From positions 124,001 to 188,000 of the forward strand of contig JBDWMA010000042.1 in the NCBI GenBank assembly GCA_039972875.1: DNA of 64,000 bases, given 5' to 3'. Under the pieces are notes generated by a model. The model saw only the letters and a program-made list of their open reading frames with translations. It had not been told where the DNA came from and made no database searches. Of this stretch, positions 44,174 through 52,169 are shown piece by piece. This DNA comes from Pseudoruegeria sp039972875 (lineage in GTDB: Bacteria; Pseudomonadota; Alphaproteobacteria; Rhodobacterales; Rhodobacteraceae). The position numbers were made by a program, and so were the translations under genes. The first letter of the stretch is position 1. The number at the start of each line of letters is the position of its first letter.

Positions 44174-45580
44174 ATGAGCATCGCTGACGTTCTAAACACC
44201 ATTCGGGATGAAGACGTAGAATACGTAGACATCCGTTTCACCGATCCGCGCGGCAAGTTGCAGCACGTGACAGTTATCAACGACGAAGTTGACGAAGACT
44301 TCCTCGAAGGTGGCTTCATGTTTGACGGCTCCTCCATTGCAGGTTGGAAATCCATCGACGAATCCGACATGAAACTGATGCCCGATACATCTTCGGCGTA
44401 CATCGATCCATTCTACGCGGAAAAAACTCTGGCCATCCATTGTTCTGTTGTTGAGCCCGACACTGGCGAAGCCTATGCACGCGACCCACGCGGCACAGCT
44501 GAAAAAGCCGAGGCTTATCTAAAGTCCTCCGGCATCGGCGATACGTCCTTCTTCGGCCCTGAAGCTGAATTCTTTCTGTTCGACGACGTTCGTTTCTCTG
44601 TTGAAATGAACAAAGTCTCTTACCAGATCGATGCGGTTGACGCGTCCTGGAATACAGACACCGAATATGAAATGGGTAACATGGGCCACCGTCCCGGTGT
44701 TAAGGGCGGCTATTTCCCAGTTAACCCCATTGATGATGCGCAGGACATCCGTTCCGAAATGCTCTCCACTATGAAGCGCATGGGCATGAAAGTGGACAAG
44801 CACCACCACGAAGTTGCGTCCTGTCAACATGAGCTGGGTCTGGTCTTTGGTTCGCTGACAAAGCAAGCCGACGAAATCCAGAAATACAAATACGTTGTAC
44901 ACAATGTTGCCCACGCCTATGGCAAATCCGCAACCTTCATGCCAAAGCCAATTGCTGGCGACAACGGCACCGGTATGCACGTCAACATGTCCATCTGGAA
45001 AGACGGCAAGCCGCTCTTTGCTGGCGACAAATATGCTGACCTCTCCGACGAAGCGCTGTACTTCATTGGCGGCATTCTGAAGCACGCGAAAACACTGAAC
45101 GCCTTCACAAACCCATCGACAAACTCTTACAAGCGTTTGATCCCCGGTTTCGAAGCGCCCGTTCTGCGCGCGTACTCTGCGTCCAACCGTTCCGGTTGCG
45201 TCCGTATTCCATTCGCAGAATCCCCCAAAGCAAAACGCGTAGAGGCCCGCTTCCCTGATCCGGCAGCAAACCCTTACCTCTGCTTTGCAGCACTTCTGAT
45301 GGCTGGCCTTGACGGCATCAAAAACAAAATTGATCCCGGCGAAGCTTCTGACAAAGATCTCTATGATCTGCCCAAAGAAGAGCTTGAAGGCATTCCAACA
45401 GTTTGCGCATCCCTGCGTGAAGCTCTGGACAGCCTCGAAGCCGATCACGACTTCCTGCTGGCGGGCGATGTGTTCACCAAAGACCAGATCCAAGGCTACA
45501 TGGATCTGAAATGGGAAGAAGTTTATTCCTATGAGCACACACCTCACCCAATGGAATTCAAAATGTACTACAGCTGCTAA
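44174..45580 (+). CDS. glnA: Glutamine synthetase type I
   Basis: Forms glutamine from glutamate, ammonia and ATP. The 468 residues start MSIADVLNTIRDEDVEYVDIRFTDPRG and contain the GS signatures FDGSSIAGWKSIDESDM, GPEAEFFLFD (metal-site Glu), KPIAGDNGTGMHVNMS, NPSTNSYKRL and the adenylylation-loop Tyr in DKDLYDLPKEE (~residue 397). An AGAAGG ribosome-binding site is in place. A hairpin terminator follows at 45606-45632. Confidence 0.97.
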   Translation: MSIADVLNTIRDEDVEYVDIRFTDPRGKLQHVTVINDEVDEDFLEGGFMFDGSSIAGWKSIDESDMKLMPDTSSAYIDPFYAEKTLAIHCSVVEPDTGEAYARDPRGTAEKAEAYLKSSGIGDTSFFGPEAEFFLFDDVRFSVEMNKVSYQIDAVDASWNTDTEYEMGNMGHRPGVKGGYFPVNPIDDAQDIRSEMLSTMKRMGMKVDKHHHEVASCQHELGLVFGSLTKQADEIQKYKYVVHNVAHAYGKSATFMPKPIAGDNGTGMHVNMSIWKDGKPLFAGDKYADLSDEALYFIGGILKHAKTLNAFTNPSTNSYKRLIPGFEAPVLRAYSASNRSGCVRIPFAESPKAKRVEARFPDPAANPYLCFAALLMAGLDGIKNKIDPGEASDKDLYDLPKEELEGIPTVCASLREALDSLEADHDFLLAGDVFTKDQIQGYMDLKWEEVYSYEHTPHPMEFKMYYSC

Positions 45581-45605
45581 TTGGCTGAGACATTAAGGTC
45601 TACGA

Positions 45606-45632
45606 AACGGGCACCTATTGGGTGCCCGTTTT
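45606..45632 (+). terminator. Intrinsic terminator after glnA
   Basis: ACGGGCACC and GGTGCCCGT form a stem with a short loop (TATTG), followed by TTTTA and further T-rich sequence, about 25 bases after the glnA stop. Confidence 0.8.
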
Positions 45633-45749
45633 ACTTTTTTGTGTAGTGTATGTGTGCGTGTGTAGCGGCGGGCTAGCTTCTGGATTTTTTTGCACTAGCT
45701 GCTGGACAAAAATTTTAGCAGCCCGCCGTTCCTGACACTTAGGCTGACA

Positions 45750-46031
45750 TTAGTTCGCCCCGGTCAAAATCTCAAAATTAGAGATCAACAGCTCAGGTCG
45801 TTTCCCTCGGCCCGCTCCGCCTTTAGCAATGCTATAGGTCGCCGTCACTTCATTGAACCAAAACCCAGCAAAGACCTCACGCACGCCTTCGGTATCATTA
45901 AGGGACAACAGAAAGCGACCCTTTATACCATTGAGCTGATCAGCCATGCGCGTGAAGTCGTCGCGGCAAAACATGTCTTTGCCGTAGTCATTCTCGTTCC
46001 CCCAATACGGCGGATCAGAATGGAATAAGCT
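45750..46031 (-). pseudogene. Truncated DNA adenine methyltransferase (D12 class)
   Basis: About 93 residues remain of an N6-adenine methylase. The frame reads SLFHSDPPYWGNENDYGKDM, with the catalytic DPPY motif, then DDFTRMADQLNGIKGRFLLSLND and the C-terminal YS ... KRPELLISNFEIL typical of Dam-type (D12) enzymes. A TGA at 46032-46034 lies in frame just before it; the same frame continues upstream to an ATG at 46115 with no recognisable methylase motif. The N-terminal SAM-binding motif and target-recognition region are missing. Full-length relatives are about 270 residues, so this is a remnant, perhaps of a phage or mobile gene. Confidence 0.7.
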
Positions 46032-46209
46032 TCAGTGGGCATCAAATGGTGATGGAACTTCCAAAAATCTAAGGTCGACCCTGTGGGGATCAAAGTGCCA
46101 CAGACCGCCTGCCATATGGATGATCACCAAGCAGATCAAATCTCCTTTCCGTCTCAATACGCATCGCATCCCTATTGACTCAATGGGTATATTGCCTGAA
46201 ATGACCCGT

Positions 46210-46399
46210 GATGGTTTTCGAAAGACAAATGCGCTTTCGGAATGAAAAGGGAATACGGTGAGGAATAGCCAACAGGCGCCAAATCCGTGACTGCCCCCGC
46301 AACTGTAGGCGGCGAGCGACCCCGATGAACACCACTGAGCGCACAGCGTTTGGGAAGGTTCGGGGAAGCGAGAACCCGCAAGTCAGGAGACCTGCCATC
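46210..46399 (+). ncRNA. Cobalamin riboswitch
   Basis: The B12 box AGTCAGGAGACCTGCC is at 46381-46396, and upstream segments (the AATCCGTGACTGCC, CCCGCAACTGTA and GAACCCGCAAG blocks) match the adenosylcobalamin aptamer. The outer P1 helix pairs GATGG (46210-46214) with CCATC (46395-46399). Downstream, CGGGCG/CGCCCG (46418-46432) form a GC hairpin directly before the AGGAGG at 46436-46441, a probable expression platform that would act on translation initiation. It controls the DUF1636-BtuDFC operon. Confidence 0.93.
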
Positions 46400-46446
46400 A
46401 AAGATGTAACTTCAACCCGGGCGGGGCGCCCGTTCAGGAGGCCATG

Positions 46447-46599
46447 ATGGCTAAGCGGAATATTCCGTCTAAAGATCAACCTGTACACGCCCCGCGCCAT
46501 CGCGGAGGGCGACCATGGGCATACCAAATCACCGAATTACCATCTGCACATCGTGCAAACACAAGGGCAGCAATGACTGCCCTGGTTATGAACTCATAA
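46447..46599 (+). CDS. Small ORF under the cobalamin riboswitch
   Basis: A 50-codon ORF (MAKRNIPSKDQPVHAPRHRG... ending MTALVMNS) starts 5 bases after the strongest ribosome-binding site in the region, AGGAGG (46436-46441). An alternative in-frame ATG is at 46444. Its 3' half overlaps the DUF1636 gene (start 46515) in another frame, so translation of the two is probably coupled. The peptide is basic, Pro/His-rich, without signal or membrane segment, and I do not recognise it. It may be a leader peptide or an undescribed small protein; a chance ORF is also possible. Confidence 0.4.
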   Translation: MAKRNIPSKDQPVHAPRHRGGRPWAYQITELPSAHRANTRAAMTALVMNS

Positions 46600-46919
46600 A
46601 TAATTTGCGCTCGGCCATCGATGCGGCTGGCGATTTGATTACCGAAAACTTCCAGATTTCGGGCACCGCTTGTATGGCAAGCTGCGCGCACCCTTGCACT
46701 GTTGCCTATCATAGCACCCGCAAGGCCACCTATCTATTTGGAAATATTGAACCGGGCCAGGATATCAACGATTTGGTTTCATTCGCCCGGCAATATGCGA
46801 CCTTAGGGGATGGTTGGTGCTCCTCGGTGGACCGTCCGGGCAAATTGCGCACGCATACCTTGGCCCGCGTTCCGTCAATGATGCTGGCTATCGAAGAAAC
46901 CAAGGCACGTGTATTATGA
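46515..46919 (+). CDS. DUF1636 predicted metal-binding protein
   Basis: A 134-residue protein. The DUF1636 motifs are seen: ITICTSCKHKGSNDCPG near the N-terminus, TACMASCAHPCTVAYHS in the middle and IEPGQDINDLVSFARQY near the C-terminus. Eight cysteines are arranged in CxxC-like pairs, suggesting Fe-S or metal binding. In alphaproteobacteria such genes are often under cobalamin riboswitches or among cobalt/B12 genes. A GGAGGG ribosome-binding site precedes it. Its stop overlaps the start of the ABC ATPase by four bases (ATGA). Confidence 0.9.
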   Translation: MGIPNHRITICTSCKHKGSNDCPGYELINNLRSAIDAAGDLITENFQISGTACMASCAHPCTVAYHSTRKATYLFGNIEPGQDINDLVSFARQYATLGDGWCSSVDRPGKLRTHTLARVPSMMLAIEETKARVL

Positions 46920-47698
46920 CCCCCGCTGGTTTGATCGCTGAAGATATCTGCTGGGCACCGCATAGGACTCTTCCGCGCATCCTTCACCCTGTCAGCTTTG
47001 CATTGCACCCCGGAGAGGTCCTGGGTGTTGTTGGTCCCAACGGCGCCGGAAAATCCACACTTTTGCGGATGATCTACCACTATCAACAACCCACATCAGG
47101 GCGCATTCTGATTGATGGTGAAGATATTTGGTCCCTCCCTCCCCGTGCGGCCGCACGTCGGGTTGCTGCTGTTCTACAGGAACAACCCGGTGCATTTGGG
47201 TTGACCGTGCGTGATATCGTCATGCTTGGGCGCACGCCGCATTCCCTTGGATTTTCATCCCCTAATGCCCATGACACCGAAATTGTTGAGGCCGCTATGA
47301 ACCGGATGGATTTATTACATCTGCAGCATAGAGATCTTGGCACATTATCCGGAGGCGAGCGGCAAAGGGTCATGGTTGCACGCGCCTTGGCACAACAACC
47401 CCAAGTCTTGGTAATGGATGAACCAACCAATCACCTCGACATCCGTCATCAACTTGAGATTCTGTCCCTCATCCGAACCCTCGGGCTGACAATTGTCGTT
47501 TCCTTGCACGATCTCAACATGGCAGCTTCAGTCTGTGACGCGGTTTTGTTGCTTGAGAACGGCCATTGCAAGGGGTTTGGGCCTCCCGAAGAGGTGTTAA
47601 ACGAAACCCTTGTCTCCGAAACATTTAAAGTTATGGCCCATAGCGAAACACTGAGCCGTAGCAACACCCCACATCTTTCATTTCACTTACCAATTTGA
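46916..47698 (+). CDS. btuD: ABC transporter ATP-binding protein, cobalamin (BtuD type)
   Basis: A 260-residue FecE/BtuD-class ATPase. Walker A is GPNGAGKSTLLRM, the signature is LSGGERQRVMVARALAQQP, and Walker B is VLVMDEPTNHLD, with the switch His in VVSLHDLNMA. The start is the ATG at 46916, overlapping DUF1636. Together with the next two genes it forms an importer; the cobalamin riboswitch upstream points to vitamin B12 or a related corrinoid rather than siderophore as the substrate. Confidence 0.92.
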   Translation: MTPAGLIAEDICWAPHRTLPRILHPVSFALHPGEVLGVVGPNGAGKSTLLRMIYHYQQPTSGRILIDGEDIWSLPPRAAARRVAAVLQEQPGAFGLTVRDIVMLGRTPHSLGFSSPNAHDTEIVEAAMNRMDLLHLQHRDLGTLSGGERQRVMVARALAQQPQVLVMDEPTNHLDIRHQLEILSLIRTLGLTIVVSLHDLNMAASVCDAVLLLENGHCKGFGPPEEVLNETLVSETFKVMAHSETLSRSNTPHLSFHLPI

Positions 47699-47707
47699 GG
47701 TTTCCCA

Positions 47708-48655
47708 ATGAAATTGGCCCTATCTCGATTATTGACCAGCACCGTTTTAACGTTGATGGCCACAACTGCTTTTGCTCAAACGACCGTACAAAGCTGCGAC
47801 CGCCAAGTGTCTTTTGATGCGCCCCCCAGTGCTGCAATCTCTAATGACGTGAACTTAACAGAGATGATGTTGGTCCTGGGATTGGCAGACCGCATGGTCG
47901 GGTATACGGGCATCTCGGGATGGAAAACGCTGGATGCCTCCATGACATCTGGCGTCGAAGAACTGCCAGAGTTGTCGGCAAAATACCCAAGCAAAGAAGT
48001 GCTAATCGGCGCCGATGCCGATTTCTTTTTTGCGGGCTGGAATTATGGCATGAAAGTAGGTGGAGAAGTCACACCTGATACACTCGAACCCTTTGGCATC
48101 AAAGTCTATGAGCTAACAGAAAGCTGCATTCACATCGGCGAAAAATCCGCCGCCAGCATGGACGATATGTACAATGACTTACTGAATCTTGGCAAAATCT
48201 TTGATGTTGAACCCAAAGCCAACACGTTGGTTGACGGGTACCGCGCGGAACTGGCGGATTTTACCGCTGAATTAACCCCTTTGACTGAGACACCGCGCGT
48301 ATTCGTTTATGACAGCGGCGAAGACGTTCCATTCACTGCGGGCCGCTACGCAATGCCAAATGCGCTGATTGAGGCCGCGGGCGGGACGAACATCATGAAC
48401 GATCTAGAAAAAAGCTGGTCAACAGTGGGCTGGGAAGCCGTGGTTGAACGCAACCCCGAGATCATAGTGATCGTGAATTACGGGGAAGTGACAGCAGAAG
48501 AAAAACGCGCGTTCATGATGTCCAACCCAGCTTTTGCGAATCTGGATGCAGTAAAGAACGACCGTTTCGTCACGCTGGAATATGTCGAGGCAACCCCCGG
48601 TCCGCGCAATATTCAGGCCGTAAAAACACTCTCCTCGGCATTCCGGGCCGAATGA
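47708..48655 (+). CDS. btuF: ABC transporter periplasmic binding protein, cobalamin (BtuF type)
   Basis: A 315-residue periplasmic binding protein with a signal peptide (MKLALSRLLTSTVLTLMATT, cut near FAQ). The class III fold (helical backbone) has MMLVLGLADRMVGYTGI, FFFAGWNYGMKVGGEVTPDTLEPFGI and the final LEYVEATPGPRN segment. It belongs to the Fe(III)-siderophore/B12-binding group; the operon and its riboswitch support a corrinoid. It starts 9 bases after btuD. Confidence 0.88.
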   Translation: MKLALSRLLTSTVLTLMATTAFAQTTVQSCDRQVSFDAPPSAAISNDVNLTEMMLVLGLADRMVGYTGISGWKTLDASMTSGVEELPELSAKYPSKEVLIGADADFFFAGWNYGMKVGGEVTPDTLEPFGIKVYELTESCIHIGEKSAASMDDMYNDLLNLGKIFDVEPKANTLVDGYRAELADFTAELTPLTETPRVFVYDSGEDVPFTAGRYAMPNALIEAAGGTNIMNDLEKSWSTVGWEAVVERNPEIIVIVNYGEVTAEEKRAFMMSNPAFANLDAVKNDRFVTLEYVEATPGPRNIQAVKTLSSAFRAE

Positions 48656-48656
48656 T

Positions 48657-49697
48657 ATGATCGGAAAGGCAGCAAATGGGCAAGTAACGCGTTTCCGCTT
48701 TGTGGTCGGAGGCGGCATTGCTCTGCTGCTCTTTTCAATCTCTGTCGCCGTCAGTGTAGGGGCCGTTTCTGTACCTCTACACACAGTGTGGGGAATTCTA
48801 ATCAACAAAATCTTTCCGGACACGGACGCTGTTACTTGGTCAGCAGGCAGAGAAGCAATCGTCTGGGATATTCGCTTTCCACGCGCTCTACTGGCTTGCC
48901 TTGTTGGGGCTGGGCTGGCCATGGTCGGGGGCAGCCTGCAGGCTGTCACCCGCAACCCGCTCGCGGACCCGCATCTTTTGGGGATATCTGCCGGCGGGGC
49001 ATTCGGGGCCATTTTAGCGCTGTTGCACACAGGCATGTTCTTGGGCCTTTTGACTGTCCCGCTGTTCGCCTTTCTCGGCGCACTTGGGGCGACGTTACTG
49101 GTTCTGGCAGTCTCTCAATTTGCTTCTGCGACAAGTGCTGACCGGCTAATCCTGACAGGTGTCGCAGTATCTTTTATCGTCATGTCCCTCGCCAACGTGT
49201 TGATTTTCCTAGGAGACCCAAGGTCCACCCACACAGTTGTCTTTTGGATGTTGGGTGGTTTGGGATTGGCCCAATGGGACCAGCTGATCTATCCCTTATC
49301 GATCCTGATGGTTTGCGGCATCTATCTTTGGGTAAACGCCCGTAATTTAAACGCTATGACCGTTGGAGATGAAACCGCATCGACACTTGGCATTCCAGTG
49401 GCGCGGTTCCGACTGATGGTTTTTGTCACCGGCGCCTTGATCACAGGAGTTATGGTCGCCTTTTCCGGCATTATCGGCTTTGTCGGCCTAATGGTGCCTC
49501 ACATTGTTCGAATGTTGGTAGGCGGCGACTATACGCGTGTTCTACCGGCATCGGCATTGTTTGGATCTATATATTTGCTGTGGTCTGATATCATCGCACG
49601 CACGGTTATGGCCCCTGAAGATATGCCAATTGGCATTGTGACCGGACTAATTGGTGGCCTATTTTTTGTCTGGTTGCTTGGGCGTAAAACAGGATAA
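48657..49697 (+). CDS. btuC: ABC transporter permease, cobalamin (BtuC/FecCD type)
   Basis: A 346-residue FecCD-family permease with about ten helices. RFPRALLACLVGAGLAMVGG, QAVTRNPLADPHLLGISAGG (the conserved N-P-L-A-x-P-x-L-G-I-S-x-G-A motif), GVAVSFIVMS and GIIGFVGLMVPHIVR are the family landmarks. The ATG comes 1 base after the btuF stop. It completes the importer BtuDFC. Confidence 0.92.
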   Translation: MIGKAANGQVTRFRFVVGGGIALLLFSISVAVSVGAVSVPLHTVWGILINKIFPDTDAVTWSAGREAIVWDIRFPRALLACLVGAGLAMVGGSLQAVTRNPLADPHLLGISAGGAFGAILALLHTGMFLGLLTVPLFAFLGALGATLLVLAVSQFASATSADRLILTGVAVSFIVMSLANVLIFLGDPRSTHTVVFWMLGGLGLAQWDQLIYPLSILMVCGIYLWVNARNLNAMTVGDETASTLGIPVARFRLMVFVTGALITGVMVAFSGIIGFVGLMVPHIVRMLVGGDYTRVLPASALFGSIYLLWSDIIARTVMAPEDMPIGIVTGLIGGLFFVWLLGRKTG

Positions 49698-49817
49698 AAA
49701 TTAGAAATGGGTGCTGACAAAGCCCCCGCTGAAGCCCGTTTGCGCAATTCCACCACCATCCAATGCTGTTCAGCTCATAGCCCAAGGTACAATGTCTGAC
49801 CGATTAAACTAAAAAAA

Positions 49818-50594
49818 CTAACCTGATACCAAAGCCGCTAGTTGGTCGGCTGACAGGCTTTCCCGGGCCAACAGCCATGTATGGATGCTAAACACGACGG
49901 CATCACTTTCGGGCAATCGGAACAAACATTGTTTTTCGGAACGAAAATACGGGTTGTCCGGTCCAGTCTCTAACCGTTTGTTGTTTTCTCGACGTGGGTG
50001 ATGCAAGGACGGATCTGCATAAAACAACGCATTGTGCCGCCAGATGGGCCGTTCTGGGCGGACCAAATCAAACATACGCTGTACGCGCTTCCCCATAACG
50101 GCATCATACTGCGCCACAGGGTTATGAATGGCCATCAATGGTTTTCCGAACTTTTCAGACAGCGTCCAACTGGCAGGAAAGCATAGAACAGCAGCTGTCA
50201 TGACATGTTCATCACCATGTTTTTGCAAAATCACCAAATCTTCTTGAATCAATTGCCCCAAAGTTTCCAAAGGCAAATCCCAATCCAAGGCCACCCGCCT
50301 GTCATCCGGGCACTGAATGGTATCCCCAAACAGCTCAAACCCGTCGATATCCTTGAGCTGCTCCAATACATGCGCCAATAACTCACGGGCCGCAGCAAGC
50401 GCACCGGGTTGGATCGCCCTCACTTGATCAGGAATATCCGATAATAAGTGCCGTTTTAGTGCCATCTGCCCTGCATAGGCTTCGTCAATCAATACCCAAG
50501 TGCTGCCCTCCAAAGGACGCACCCCTGGCAACCGGTGCCCAAGGCGGATCTCTTTGACAGAAAGCGGATAGCAGTGATGTAATACAACGGACAT
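49818..50594 (-). CDS. DUF3445 heme-dependent oxidative N-demethylase-like protein
   Basis: A 258-residue protein of the DUF3445 family, whose characterised members are heme-dependent oxidative N-demethylase alpha subunits. Hallmark blocks are HNPVAQYDAVMGKRVQRMFDLVRPERPIWRHN, where the central stretch is diagnostic, and the RLPESDAVVFSIHTWL tail; CFPASWTLSEKFG is also typical. Its usual partners (flavoprotein and small subunits) are not adjacent. It diverges from the DMSP lyase gene dddP, sharing a 132-base region with palindromes. Confidence 0.85.
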   Translation of the reverse strand: MSVVLHHCYPLSVKEIRLGHRLPGVRPLEGSTWVLIDEAYAGQMALKRHLLSDIPDQVRAIQPGALAAARELLAHVLEQLKDIDGFELFGDTIQCPDDRRVALDWDLPLETLGQLIQEDLVILQKHGDEHVMTAAVLCFPASWTLSEKFGKPLMAIHNPVAQYDAVMGKRVQRMFDLVRPERPIWRHNALFYADPSLHHPRRENNKRLETGPDNPYFRSEKQCLFRLPESDAVVFSIHTWLLARESLSADQLAALVSG

Positions 50595-50601
50595 TATTAC
50601 A

Positions 50602-50670
50602 TCAATAGCGATATTGAAACCGTGATAAATCCCAAAACCGACACTTGAAGCCTAGAAAAACAGTCGGTTT
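50602..50670. promoter_or_regulatory. Palindromes in the DUF3445-dddP divergent promoter
   Basis: TCAATAGCGATATTGA (50602-50617) is a perfect 16-base palindrome (arms of six with a four-base centre) 8 bases before the DUF3445 ATG. A second inverted repeat, AAACCGAC (50635-50642) and GTCGGTTT (50663-50670), has arms 28 bases apart centre to centre. Both are in the region shared by DUF3445 and dddP and are candidate operators. Confidence 0.45.
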
Positions 50671-50726
50671 CAGAACGGACGCCTCTTGTTATGCCACGCA
50701 CAGTAAACGGGGTCGGAGGGACAGCC

Positions 50727-52058
50727 ATGAATGATCATTATCGTGACAATCGAAAGATCGACCCATCACGTGGCACCACATTGGGCGACGGCTCCCCTAA
50801 CGACAATGACCGGCTAGAGATTGGCCCAACGCAGTTGGCCTATCAGGAATGGGCTACAGCCGGCTTGCACCTCCCGAACCTGGCACACATGCGCAATTAT
50901 CGTTGGAACCGGTTGCGACAGCACATCGTAGATCGGGGGTATTGTGGGCTGCTAATGTTTGACCCACTGAACATTCGTTATGCGACCGACAGCACAAACA
51001 TGCAGCTGTGGAACACCCATAATCCGTTTCGCGCCGTTTTGGTCTGTGCGGATGGTTATATGGTCATTTGGGACTATAAAAACGCACCCTTTCTTTCGGG
51101 GTTCAACCCCTTGGTGCGCGAGGCGCGCTCCGGTGCTGATCTGTTCTATTTTGATCGAGGCGATAAGATCGATATTGCGGCCGATGTTTTTTCAAATGAG
51201 GTCCGGCTATTGATTGAGGAACATGCCGGAGGTAACACGCGTCTTGCCGTAGACAAAGTCATGATCCATGGATTGCGCGCACTAGAGACGCAGGGCTTTA
51301 CTGTCGTACCCGGAGAAGAGCTCACCGAGAAAGCCCGGTCGATCAAAGGGCCTGATGAAATTACCGCAATGCGATGTGCATCCCACGCCTGTGAAATGGC
51401 CGTGGCAAAGATGGAAGCTGCATGCCTTCCCGGCCATTCAGAAGACGAAATATGGTCCGTCCTACATGCCGAGAACATCAAAAGAGGTGGTGAGTGGATT
51501 GAAACTCGGCTTTTGACGTCTGGCCCCAGAACGAATCCTTGGTTTCAGGAATGTGGCCCGCGCATCGTTCAAAACAACGAAATTGTTGCATTTGATACGG
51601 ATCTTGTCGGATGTTACGGGATCTGTATCGATATTTCCCGCACTTGGTGGATCGGAGACTCCCTGCCCCGTCCCGATATGATTGACGCTATGCAGCATGC
51701 TCACGAACATATGATGTTCAATACTGAAATGATTGCACCTGGCGTATCGATCCCAGAGCTGACCAAAAACGCCCATATTCTTCGTCCGGAATTTCAGGAC
51801 GGAAAATACGGATGCCTCATGCATGGTGTTGGGCTCTGCGATGAATGGCCTCTGGTTGCCTATGCAGATCAAGCTGTTGAGGGGGCGTTTGATCATATTC
51901 TACACCCCGGCATGGTCCTCTGTGTAGAGGCCTTGGTCAGCCCCAAAGGAGGAGATTTCTCCATCAAACTCGAAGATCAAGTCCTTGTGACAGAGACCGG
52001 ATTTGAAGTTTTGACATCCTATCCTTTTGATCAACACCTGATGGGACACAACGATTAA
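50727..52058 (+). CDS. dddP: Dimethylsulfoniopropionate lyase DddP
   Basis: Cleaves the algal osmolyte DMSP to dimethylsulfide and acrylate. A 443-residue M24 (creatinase-like) protein with iron in place of the peptidase metals. The start is ATG 50727 (MNDHYRDNRKIDPSRG), with GGAGGG upstream. The N-terminal half has the DddP segments PTQLAYQEW, MFDPLNIRYATDSTNMQLWN and GYMVIWDYKNAPF. All six metal ligands known for DddP are present here as Asp290, Asp292, Asp302, His366, Glu401 and Glu416, and the catalytic Asp of the CDEWP motif as Asp372. True DddP rather than an Xaa-Pro peptidase by these residues. No acrylate-processing genes are adjacent. Confidence 0.96.
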   Translation: MNDHYRDNRKIDPSRGTTLGDGSPNDNDRLEIGPTQLAYQEWATAGLHLPNLAHMRNYRWNRLRQHIVDRGYCGLLMFDPLNIRYATDSTNMQLWNTHNPFRAVLVCADGYMVIWDYKNAPFLSGFNPLVREARSGADLFYFDRGDKIDIAADVFSNEVRLLIEEHAGGNTRLAVDKVMIHGLRALETQGFTVVPGEELTEKARSIKGPDEITAMRCASHACEMAVAKMEAACLPGHSEDEIWSVLHAENIKRGGEWIETRLLTSGPRTNPWFQECGPRIVQNNEIVAFDTDLVGCYGICIDISRTWWIGDSLPRPDMIDAMQHAHEHMMFNTEMIAPGVSIPELTKNAHILRPEFQDGKYGCLMHGVGLCDEWPLVAYADQAVEGAFDHILHPGMVLCVEALVSPKGGDFSIKLEDQVLVTETGFEVLTSYPFDQHLMGHND

Positions 52059-52169
52059 TCTAGCCTTGTAACGCCGCCTCACCATGCCGTGAGACTCTCT
52101 TGCAGTACCCTTACAGAAGATTAATCTAGCACCATCAGAGATGTAATACGTGAGGCAGGAGCACTCAAA

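Noticed and set aside
44519..45547. Long minus-strand frame of 342 codons inside glnA
   Set aside because: It is the shadow of glnA in the antisense frame, with no family motif and very high Cys/Phe/Val content; glnA is certain.
52078..52100. CTCAC/GTGAG hairpin after dddP
   Set aside because: Only five base pairs and no U-run, so not a convincing terminator.
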